A stretch of 64,000 nt of DNA from Beroe ovata (taxonomy: Eukaryota > Ctenophora > Nuda > Beroida > Beroidae). Below are positions 21,127 through 30,338 of the stretch, piece after piece. Each line of letters opens with the position of its first letter. Position 1 is the first letter of the stretch. The stretch is taken from assembly GCA_946803715.1 (NCBI GenBank), contig CAMPET010000097.1, positions 181,038-245,037 of the forward strand. Reading direction: 5' to 3'. A program made the position numbers and the translations under genes. The notes under the pieces are model-generated. The model did no database searches and had not been told where the DNA came from. It worked only from the letters and a program-made list of their open reading frames with translations.

Positions 21127-22881
21127 TCACAAAATGTCTTCGACCAGATGGTCACTCGGGATCTGGCGCTTACAAAGAGTGAAGAGAGTTCCACACCGTT
21201 CCTGAATATCCTTCTCGCTAACAGCATGGTGGACTATCACTGGCACATGATCAGAATTGAAACTGGAAACTCGGTTGCATTTCCTTGCTGAGAGGGGCGA
21301 CTCATTGCCTGCGCCACTGTTGAACCGTCGTATGGGTATCGGAGACAATCGAATTGGGGCAGAACCAAGAGTCCGCTTGCTTTTGATAACATCTGAAGAT
21401 GATTTACTGCCTTTCAGAATCCGCTTTGACTTTTCAGCTACCTTGACATTGTTTGAATTTTCAGAAGTGTGGTTAACTGAGCGCAATGAGGGAGCACTTT
21501 GTCTGTGCAGTTTGGATGATTCACTGAACTGTCCCTTGTACACACGCTGCTTTGTGGGTGATGATTGAGGACTGAGGAAGTGTAGGGTCTCATTTTCTTT
21601 GACATCTGGCATGATGCTGCAGTTAGAACTGGCTTTCCTGGACAGATCGCCCAAGTTAGCTCTGGATGAAGAGGGGGAGTTTTGCCCAGCTGCAGCTGCT
21701 CTCATATCCGAGTCTCTGATTGTGCTGCCCCACCGGGAAGTAAGGGAAGACCTTGAACCTAGGTTGCTGTTACTGCGATTTGTTAAAATTGAGGATTTCC
21801 GTCGGTCCGAGAAGAACTTGCTGATCGTCTCATTGAAAACTTTTTCCCCAGATGACTCGCCCAGAACAAGGCTGTCATCCTTAGTTTTGTCCGAGTTTAT
21901 GAGAGGGCACCTGACCAGGTCACCCAGATATCGACGGAAACGACGGTTCGATAACGTGTACATGACAGGATTAGCCAATACGTTGAGGGAGACCAGCTCG
22001 ATTGTGAGAGTTCCCAGCCAGTTGGGATTGGGGTCAGTCAGTCTGTTTTGAATAGCGAGGACAAACACGGGGGTATAGGATAAGGTGAAGAAGACACAGA
22101 TCACGAGGATGGTGAGATAAGTGGATGAGTTTATCTTCCTCACCTGATTGTTCACTCCCTGTTTGGTGCCGGGGTTGATGGCATTCTTCAGCCCCGAGAA
22201 GAACCCGACCTGCAATGCAGGTTTCGATCTCATCCTGATGACGATTATCTTGCTGAGTATTATGAGGTTGGAAGTGATGACCACCGCAGAGGGCACCAGT
22301 AGGAAGGCGAATGACACGATGCCCCAGGGGGCTTGTGATGATGGCGCCACACAGCACATCATACTCGGAACGAATGGGATCTTGCTGGGCTGGGCTATAG
22401 CGAATGTTGTCAACACTGGTGCAACTGGCAGCAAAACTATGAAAAATATTCCAATCTTGTGGAGTAGAAGACGGTTATATCTGCGAAAATTAACAGCCCG
22501 TTTCCCCTTCCTGACCAGAACAAGCCTGAGTCTGTGCAGTGAAATGCAAGAGAGGAGGAGCAACTCAATGTGATAGAGGTATCTGGTGAGAGTGGCGTTA
22601 ACAACGCAGAACACGGTGCCGAGTCTCCACTCCCCAAGCAGTGACGTCACTGTCACAGGAAGTAGGCTGAGCAGCGTGATGAGCAGATCCAGGACGGTCA
22701 GAACTTCGAGAAGTAGGACCGTGGTAACATCCGATTTCAGTGCCTGTCGTTTGACAGCTCCGAATAGAACGATCGAGTTGAAAGTCAGGGATGCCATGAC
22801 CAAGAGGAAGTTGAAGATAAAGAGAGAAATGCGATGTGGTACTGGGATTGAGCTGAACGTAGCAGCGTCGACACTGAACAT
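21127..22881 (-). CDS. class A (rhodopsin-like) GPCR with a long cytoplasmic tail
   Basis: 584 residues from the ATG at 22881; an acceptor-like tctctacatttcag just upstream suggests a non-coding 5' exon. Seven hydrophobic segments are visible: about 19-43, 52-75, 90-115, 143-163, 186-215, 254-278 and 291-312. Family marks are Asn35 in TM1, Asp65 in TM2, Cys92 with Cys176/Cys177 in loop 2 for the extracellular disulfide, Pro271 in TM6 and NPVMY (304-308) in TM7 followed by basic helix 8. The DRY motif is replaced by HRL (116-118), so the usual Asp/Arg ionic lock is altered. The tail (about 330-584) is rich in Ser, Arg and Asn and probably a kinase/arrestin target. Ligand unknown; orphan. Confidence 0.88.
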   Translation of the reverse strand: MFSVDAATFSSIPVPHRISLFIFNFLLVMASLTFNSIVLFGAVKRQALKSDVTTVLLLEVLTVLDLLITLLSLLPVTVTSLLGEWRLGTVFCVVNATLTRYLYHIELLLLSCISLHRLRLVLVRKGKRAVNFRRYNRLLLHKIGIFFIVLLPVAPVLTTFAIAQPSKIPFVPSMMCCVAPSSQAPWGIVSFAFLLVPSAVVITSNLIILSKIIVIRMRSKPALQVGFFSGLKNAINPGTKQGVNNQVRKINSSTYLTILVICVFFTLSYTPVFVLAIQNRLTDPNPNWLGTLTIELVSLNVLANPVMYTLSNRRFRRYLGDLVRCPLINSDKTKDDSLVLGESSGEKVFNETISKFFSDRRKSSILTNRSNSNLGSRSSLTSRWGSTIRDSDMRAAAAGQNSPSSSRANLGDLSRKASSNCSIMPDVKENETLHFLSPQSSPTKQRVYKGQFSESSKLHRQSAPSLRSVNHTSENSNNVKVAEKSKRILKGSKSSSDVIKSKRTLGSAPIRLSPIPIRRFNSGAGNESPLSARKCNRVSSFNSDHVPVIVHHAVSEKDIQERCGTLFTLCKRQIPSDHLVEDIL

Positions 22882-23881
22882 AACAGCTTCACTGAAATGT
22901 AGAGATATAATCAAAAATAATTACACTTTTGCATAAATAGTATTACTAATAGTAATAGTTTGGTAATACTAATTCTGTATTAGAGACCAAAGTTTTGGGA
23001 GAATTTCGCAAAACAGTGCTCATCTTCTTTCAAAGGAGCAGAGTCATCGACACAACAACGACACAAACTAGTGTATCGACACTGCGAACTTCTCTTTGAA
23101 CAGGTTATTTCCTGCGAAAGCACTTGTGTGTTCAATAAAGTAGGGAGGAAATCCTATAATGGATGGGTATCAGAAGGTACACAGTGTCATGGAAAAAACA
23201 CTGATAATGTCAGATGTAATTAATGAATACCGACATGGGGATAGGTCCATCTATCGTGATGAATGACACGTGTCTGTTCAGCCGCAACAAAACTGCGCTC
23301 TCAAGTAGCCATGAGCGATAACATATGATGGAGCATATATGAAACGGACAGCTTGCAGAGATCCCCCACTCAAATGCGAGCATATGAGCTATTTGTCACG
23401 CGAATCAACGACAGTTGGACATATATATGAAAGCAGCGGGCAAAGTGGGGCTGTCCACGTTATTGCTACATTATATGTGATGGAAATGAAGCTTTTAGAT
23501 CTATTTCACGATCACCACTTTAAGTGCACCGCTATCATGAAGAGCAACTGTCCGAATTATGACCCCTTATCATTATGGGATGGCCAAAGCTGGGGGCGCT
23601 GACCACAGCTACGCTCAAAATGATGTCACATTACACCCATATAGCACAATTTCAGAACTAAATGCATGCATTCGTGTGCATGCATTGCGAGATCAATTGA
23701 GCACAATCTACCGCAATCAAAGTCAAATCCCACCCGAATGTGCCCAAAGAGTTCTGAGATATTAGGTAATTATGCGGCTGGGTGAAATTTAGCACAATTT
23801 CATGCACACTGCTCATATAATAGTCATATCGCTCACTAAGAATAGAAGAGAGGAAACTTTAAAATGTGCTTTAAATCATAA
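22882..23881. other. non-coding upstream region of the GPCR gene
   Basis: About 1 kb with no supported gene; short inverted motifs such as aatgcatgcattcgtgtgcatgcattgcg (near 23660) are present. The promoter and any 5' UTR exon of the GPCR should lie here. Confidence 0.35.
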
Positions 23882-24262
23882 TTTAGTACGAGTGAAATTC
23901 ATCGCCCTAATTTTTTGAAAAATTCTTATTTTTGTCTCTTTTTCGGTAAAGCAGACATGAATCGACGTATTTTTAGGCGCTGATTCCGAATCACCCCATG
24001 TGATGTAGGGTAAAAATGCTTCCCTGGCGAGTTATGGGCGAAAAACTGATTTGGTCACGTGACCACACATTTTTCCACTTAATCGCGTTTTAAACCCTCG
24101 TGTTAGGGTAGGGTCAGGGTTCCGGTTAGGGTTAGGGTCAGGGTTAGGGTTAGGGTCAGGGTTAGGGTTTGGAAGTATCCTGTGGGTTAGGGCTAGGGCT
24201 AGGCTTTGGGATGGGTCAGGAAACATAAGTCACGTGATAAAATTAGGGCGATGGATTTAGTA
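23882..24262. mobile_element. MITE-like element with TTAGGG-type core
   Basis: The left end (agtacgagtgaaattcatcgccctaatttt) is the approximate reverse complement of the right end (aaaattagggcgatggatttagta), giving terminal inverted repeats of about 25 bp. The middle (24103-24210) is a degenerate array of gggtta, gggtca and gggcta hexamers. The left half has a relative at 18899-19088; the right half, including the hexamers, has one at 32726-32790. Confidence 0.7.
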
Positions 24263-24914
24263 AGAACCAACAATTCTCATACGACTACACGAGGAACAAG
24301 CTTTGAGCGACGCCATTACATGGTGTACAAACGATACTTCGAATGTAATTCCGTGTCTAGACAAAGGCAAGGGGTTATTAAAGTGTTGCATTTTGAATCC
24401 TGCAACCTTCTGTAGTCTATGGAATAGTTCAGCAAGTTCAAATTAAGAGAACGGTAAACAGTGAGGTTACTTGAAAATTGAAATGCGTAGTTAGGTGGTT
24501 CACCCATGGCTACTGCATAGCGCGATTAATCTAGGAGCATGTTCAATTTGACAGGCTATTTGGGGAGTGCATGCCCGTATATGGTGGTATGACCATATAT
24601 GGTCATATCTCCGTCCTACCTCACGGCTTTACAGCTATTTAATGTGTCACTCCAGTTGAAAGCGCTTGAAAGCGCTCTTCAGATTATAATAAGTTGGGGA
24701 TTACGAAAGCTTATACTCAATACTTAATAAAAGTCCTTTAAATGCATTCAAATGATTACCGAGCTAATACTTAATACTTGATAATAGTCCTTAAATGCAA
24801 AAAAGAAATAAGGCCGGGCGAAATCTACCGATTAATATTTTATAGTATCAGGAGAATTGGACGACCAGTGTAGCCCCTGACCTAGAACTGTAACTGAAAT
24901 ACCCCGAGCTAGTG
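24263..24914. other. non-coding stretch
   Basis: No gene recognised. A motif cttaatacttgataatagtcctttaaatgcattc-like is repeated imperfectly around 24720-24800. Confidence 0.4.
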
Positions 24915-25075
24915 TCCTCAGTCCACCCTGTGGAAATCTCCCGACCTAGAGTCCACTCTGAGGAGATCTCCCGACTTAGAGTGCACTCTGTGGAAATCTC
25001 CCGACTTAGAGTCCACTCTGTGGAAATTACTCGACCTAGAGTTGATCCTGGTTGCCGAAGCCGACCTAGAGTCCT
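24915..25075. repeat. 33-bp minisatellite, potentially coding for an 11-residue repeat
   Basis: About five copies of a unit like tggaaatctcccgacttagagtccactctg. Since 33 is a multiple of three, one frame stays open (period VEISRLRVHS), but there is no supporting gene context, so I call it a repeat only. Confidence 0.8.
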
Positions 25076-25540
25076 CCTACTTGAGCGAAATTAATTCAAT
25101 CAATCAAAAGCAACAGAACTACTCTCGGTACACTCTAATAGTACGTGTGTCGTGCAACCATGGCAACGCGTATTTCGGCACAAACTAATGTTTCTTTCAG
25201 CGCTTCTTAGTGTCGAACTACGGGATTACGGTCTTTTAATGAGCAGTGATTGTAGCCTAGAATCACCACATTTGCAGGTATCAATTTCTGTTTTTAAATT
25301 TTATAACTGCCCAGTGCCCACCGGAAGAGTGCTTCTACGGCCAGCGTTCCTGGGTAACGGATAATTCAATTAGCCTATCAGTTATTCTGCCAGCAAAATG
25401 CAGATAATTTCTCTTTCACAAGGTATTGCTTACCAATATTTTCTCACATTCTCTCTCCCGCTTATTCGATACTTACCTTATATATTTGTGAATATTGATA
25501 GCTCCTTATCAAAGTTTTGCATAAGTTTTGCATAAGTGTC
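25076..25540. other. upstream region of the transporter gene
   Basis: About 460 bp with no gene recognised. Immediately before the transporter ATG there is a short direct duplication (gttttgcataagttttgcataagt). Confidence 0.35.
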
Positions 25541-26917
25541 ATGGAGATAGCTGCCAAAGAACAGGTATGCCCTCTTTCGAAAACTCAAATAGGGATCATC
25601 TTCGTGTTCTCATGCTTGGGAAGCATTGTAGTACAAATCACACGATTATTTCCCTCGGGTTTCTACTTGAATTTCATTGAAACAGAGCAGCTGAACAGCA
25701 GCTTTGGAGCCATTGGCATATCTGTCATGCTGGTAACAACAGCAGTAACTCCCTTCCTGCCAGTCTCACCTGTCAAACTGTCACTGCCAGTCAAGTGTGC
25801 ACTCCTGTACTCTCTCAACATGGTTTTTGTGGCTATGATGTGCACAGTGGACAGCTCACTCGGTTGGGGAGCTGGTGGATGGGCAGCTCTTGTTTGGATA
25901 TTCATATCCCGAGCACTGCAGGGCTTCTCGGCTGCTATGATATTCATTATCGTACAGGGAGAGCTTGTGGACCTTTATTTGAAGGAGTATAAAATTCTCA
26001 TAACCGTCATCAGTGGCTCGATGCATATAGCAAGCATCATGGCTCTAGAAGTTGGAGTAAGGCTGTATATCACTGGAGGTTGGCTAGCCACCGGACTTGG
26101 TGTGGCTGCGTTCAATCTCCTGCCACTCACTCTCCTTCCCTTGGTAATCAGGATTCAGAATAGGGAGAAACGAGTGGTGGCGCCGCAACTCCTCGAACTC
26201 AGGCATGGCAGTTGTGAGACGGCGGGGAACAGTGCTGCTGCTGCTGCTGACATTATTCCTGCTCAAGAGGAAATTCGAGCGAGTGAAATGACTAAAATGC
26301 AGAAAGTAGCATTCTATATGCCAGATTTCATAACGTTCCTGAATAACCTTTTGTTCTGTTTAATGTTGTATTCGCTCCCGGCACGGATGGTTAAATACAA
26401 AGAGAGGAACCTGGATACTGCAGTGCTCTTCACTAATCTCATTAATGTATTCAGCTTCATTTCGGCATTAGTTCTAGCTGTCATTGCGGAGGAGAAAGTC
26501 AATGTATTGGTTGTCATGACAGCAGGGAATGTTGCGTACTACACAGGACTGCTACTTACATTTGGATCTACAACCACAATGATGGATCTCTTCCCATACC
26601 AATATGAAGTGGGAACACTCCTAGTTGGAACCGGAGACGCAGCGGTTATCAACCTGTGCATCATGTCAAAGTTTGTCCTACAGGACAAAATGGGAGTTGC
26701 TTTCCAGGGGAATCTTGGGGAGTGGTCAAGTATGGTATTCAATGCCGTGCTCAATTTGTCAAATGCGTTTGGTACGGCATTATCAGGCCAGATTGTATCA
26801 TCTGATAATGAAATAGCATGCTTCATCCTCATCGGTGTCTTCGGTTTTACTGCAACTGCTTTCCTAACTTTTGCGATTGTTGAAGTAAGAAGGAGTAGGG
26901 TCAATGATAGTTCATAG
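25541..26917 (+). CDS. major facilitator superfamily transporter
   Basis: 458 residues from the ATG at 25541 to a TAG; the frame opens upstream only through non-ATG codons. About 12 hydrophobic segments in two groups of six are separated by a hydrophilic loop (about residues 206-260, Ala- and Glu-rich), the classical MFS plan. The second half begins with VAFYMPDFITFLNNLLFCLMLY. The segment ISRALQGFSAAMIFIIVQGELVD resembles the TM4 region of drug-antiporter and vesicular amine (SLC18-type) transporters, but I cannot fix a subfamily or substrate. Plasma- or vesicle-membrane location is inferred. No intron. Confidence 0.8.
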   Translation: MEIAAKEQVCPLSKTQIGIIFVFSCLGSIVVQITRLFPSGFYLNFIETEQLNSSFGAIGISVMLVTTAVTPFLPVSPVKLSLPVKCALLYSLNMVFVAMMCTVDSSLGWGAGGWAALVWIFISRALQGFSAAMIFIIVQGELVDLYLKEYKILITVISGSMHIASIMALEVGVRLYITGGWLATGLGVAAFNLLPLTLLPLVIRIQNREKRVVAPQLLELRHGSCETAGNSAAAAADIIPAQEEIRASEMTKMQKVAFYMPDFITFLNNLLFCLMLYSLPARMVKYKERNLDTAVLFTNLINVFSFISALVLAVIAEEKVNVLVVMTAGNVAYYTGLLLTFGSTTTMMDLFPYQYEVGTLLVGTGDAAVINLCIMSKFVLQDKMGVAFQGNLGEWSSMVFNAVLNLSNAFGTALSGQIVSSDNEIACFILIGVFGFTATAFLTFAIVEVRRSRVNDSS

Positions 26918-27103
26918 TTTGAATAATCTTATTTTTATTGGAAATGGATTATTTGGTCTAATTGTTCTAGGCTTATAATTGTCTAACTGAGACTGTGAAA
27001 GTATTACCACGATTGCAATACTAAGGTAGTAAAACATTTTTGCTTGATTAGCGCCAAGATCAATAACAAGATCGAAAACAGGGGAGAACGCGGTCATGTA
27101 TTC

Positions 27104-27233
27104 TTCATCAAAAGTATGTTTCAGCATTTAGTAGATCAATGCACGCGCGCGCTGCGCGCATAACGGTAAATAGATATATATTCCATGCCCTGCGCGCGCT
27201 GATTTACTAAATGTTGAAAAATACTTTTGATGT
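27104..27233. mobile_element. short MITE with about 33-bp terminal inverted repeats
   Basis: catcaaaagtatgtttcagcatttagtagatca (left) and tgatttactaaatgttgaaaaatacttttgatg (right) are inverted copies with few mismatches; the 60-bp core carries GC-rich palindromes (gcgcgcgctgcgcgc). Total about 130 bp. Confidence 0.75.
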
Positions 27234-29172
27234 GAAATTTATTACCGCGTTTTCCTAAAAATATTCTTCATCCTAGCGCTCTGGTGAACCTTCATAATAC
27301 TATAATACCTTTGATAGCACTAATCACTATGAAATTGTTAACAGGTTTCTAATTGAAGAGCAGATCTACAGCAGATATTCTGTACAGGAACAACGGTGTA
27401 GGAAGATTATAGTATAGACCAATGAAGCATCATGAAAACAAACAGTGAAACAGTCGGTTCGGCAAATGCACACATCCCACATGGCGTGCTATATGCTAGA
27501 ATAGATACCTCCAGGCGAAAATGACAATGTTCCAATACTTATTCATAATCATAACCGGCCTTGAGAATCAAGATTTGCGAAACACAGTACCTATATCTGA
27601 AAACCAATACCTATAGCTGCTGAATGACAAATACTGACAAAATATGTCTCAGCAGTAGCTGAGACATATCCAGTTTCTGCAAGTATAAAGTAGGGGCCAT
27701 GGCCCTATTGGTTCCCAACAATTCCTCCCTATTCTCGATGGAGCCATCGGTAACAGTCGACATCTGCTATTACCAGTCCAGCAATACAAAAAACCGCTAG
27801 CACAAATACGACAATAACGAAATGTTTTTACTTTTTGCACGAAAAATTTCTTGTATAAACATGGAGCAAGAACACAGGCTATGAAGCTTTCCTCGGGCTC
27901 TTTGAAAATTGGTGAAAAGTGTCAGCACTCACAAAAGCAACTCCACAAAATAGGGCTACTGAAGCCATAGTACGAACATAGAGGTGTGGTACTAATTAGG
28001 AAGTTCGTACTGCAATACTATGAGAATTAGTTGAATTTTGAAATTCGTTGTTAATTGCTAAGTACCGGATATCAGGGCTTCCCTGCTAAGTGATTGACTT
28101 ATGTGACATCTAAATGGTCAATTCTCTGATCAAATGACAAAGATAATTCGCTGTAGAATAGCACTCAGAATGTTTACCAAAACTTCTGCTTTCTCTCGAA
28201 TATAAATCGATAAGAAACGAGTCAAAGAAAGATATCAACATATTGTAAACTTAATAAGAATTCCTACTTTTCATGTCGCAAGATCCTCTGAAGCTGTGGC
28301 CTTTACATAATTCCCAGAGACTGTTTAAACAAGTTACTGGTGCATACACCTATCAATATTGTTGAGATTCATACACCTATCAATATCCAGGAACAATATT
28401 ACGATTGTAATAATTCCTGTATCTATACGATAGAATAGTAGTGAAGCACTGCATGAAACTGTGTTGATATTATCAATTCCCATATATAGGTGATATAGTG
28501 TAGTGACTACTCCCCAGAGTCTGCATTATATCGTGGAAAGTCATCCTTCAGACAGTCTCCCTGCATTGGACATTCCGTCTGATGTGAAGGTTCTGACCTC
28601 AGTGTATCAATCAACGTTTGTGCGAGAAAACCAACCTCCTTTTGTACGTGCGTAGTGGATACTACCGAACTAACCCAATGCACTCAAATCTATGCAATGG
28701 GGCACAATAGAGGTTGTTTCAATTCAGATATTGGAACGGGGTTTCGAGTATAGGTACTAGGGTTCCCATTTTGGAAACCTTTAAACTTATCCTGCAGCTT
28801 TTCTGCGGAGCGAGCTAACAAGCGCGAGTTGGAGTAGCGGCTGATTTTGAATGACGGAATTGCAGCATGCCATACCATATTCATGAGTAACAACTGAGAG
28901 TCATGGGATAATACTCAAGTATTGGATTCAAAGTAAGATTAAGCCCATACAGATGCACACACAGTACACACACAGTACGCAGTACACACAATGTGTCACA
29001 CATATGTGTTAGATAGAGACACAAAAAAGTCGGCTGCAATTATATAATACAGTCTGGCGTGAGGGATTCGTGCGATAATTCCCGAATGCAGTGAGGTAGA
29101 ACACGTATCACGAAATTGAAGACAGGAATAGGTTGGGTAAAATCACAATGTCATTGGGGGTACTGCTCATGT

Positions 29173-29175
<3 letters not shown>
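27234..29175. other. long non-coding stretch
   Basis: No gene supported. Small structures: a hairpin atatgtctcag-cagtag-ctgagacatat at about 27640-27668, and a direct repeat of atacacctatcaatat near 28343 and 28373. Otherwise nothing recognised. Confidence 0.4.
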
Positions 29176-29206
<31 letters not shown>

Positions 29207-29207
29207 A
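29176..29207. repeat. (GT)n microsatellite
   Basis: Pure dinucleotide run of about 32 bases. Confidence 0.9.
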
Positions 29208-29598
29208 CTCAACCTCGTATTTGCGAATTGACATCCATATCAATGTTGCTAAACATTTAAAATATTATGTTCATACTATTTTGAGTCTCGACTAGGTATA
29301 TCGAAGTTTCGTGTGGAAAACATGAAATTTAGAATTATTCTAAATTCTAAGTTTCATCAATAAACAAAGAAGTCGAGGTAATTGAAAGTAGAATGATGGT
29401 TGCGCTATTCGATTGAGTCTTTGACAAGCGCACACGATGTAATAATGGTAGAAATATGACAAATTCACAAATTCTTGAGCGAATCACACACAGCATTACT
29501 ACAGTTGTCACAAAAAATAGCAAATAGAAATGCCAGAGTAGAATGTGTGATTGTCTCTAAATACTTAATGCCCTACGCCACTCACCCTATAAAGTAAG

Positions 29599-29683
29599 TT
29601 TGTGTGTGTGTGTGTGTGTGTGTGTCTGTGTGTATGTATGTGTGTGTGTNTTGTGTGTGTGTGTGTGTGTGTGTGTGTGCATG
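29599..29683. repeat. (GT)n microsatellite with assembly gap
   Basis: Interrupted GT run with a single n at 29650. The open frame of Cys/Val repeats across it is an artefact. Confidence 0.9.
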
Positions 29684-29851
29684 TCATTAACTAAGGCTTC
29701 ACAAAGGGAACTTTGTTCTCATCTTGTTCCAGGAACGGTGGATGGTGATGAAGCTTCCCGCTGGAGTATATCCCCTAAACAGTTTCTGCGATACTAATAT
29801 GACTGCACCCAGTAACAATTTGTTTATACTTGACTTGTAGTATTGAATCTG

Positions 29852-29912
29852 TGCTTGGTTGAGTGGATAAGAGCTATTTCCCTCGGTCGGGGGGTTGCTA
29901 GTTCGAGTCTTA
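29852..29912 (+). repeat. tRNA-derived sequence (SINE head or tRNA pseudogene)
   Basis: tggttgagtgg fits the RNA polymerase III A box, and agttcgagtc, about 40 bp later, fits the B box. The remainder does not fold into a clean cloverleaf, so a decayed tRNA or tRNA-derived SINE is more likely than a working tRNA. Confidence 0.45.
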
Positions 29913-30338
29913 TGGATATCCTCACTCATAAAAGCAGTAAACGTGCCAATCTAACCATTGCATTCCACCTCTTTCGATTTCTGTGCTACTGTGCTAAAGG
30001 AAACATTTCATAGGATGCAGCTCGTATAATATGACAATGTAATAATATTTGAATCTAGCATGGTGATCAAATATAAAACGAAAGCTTAAAAAGTACTCGT
30101 TTGATATAAATTCGTAGCAAGACATATTCAATATCAAACCACTTTTTAAAAGAAAATTTACAAAAAATGTCACAAAAAGAACAATCAACAAATATAGAAA
30201 AAACCGAAAATAAACACAATCGATGTCTGAAACTCTTGAATACAAAGGTTCAGAATCACAAAAAGGGTTCCAATCTGAGCTTATGGAAGTTACTTCCATA
30301 TTATTACTGTGTCAATAGTGAGGAAGTGACTAAGATGT
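29913..30338. other. AT-rich non-coding stretch
   Basis: Presumed 3' untranslated and downstream region of the minus-strand adaptor gene; nothing else recognised. Confidence 0.35.

Noticed and set aside
24103-24210. TTAGGG array as a chromosome end or fusion scar
   Set aside because: It is short and degenerate, lies inside inverted repeats, and related copies occur elsewhere in the window; a transposon core explains it better.
24912-25094. Repeat protein with VEISRLRVHS periods
   Set aside because: Explained by a 33-bp minisatellite; no gene structure around it.
29600-29797. Cys/Val-rich ORF
   Set aside because: Translation of a GT microsatellite with a gap.
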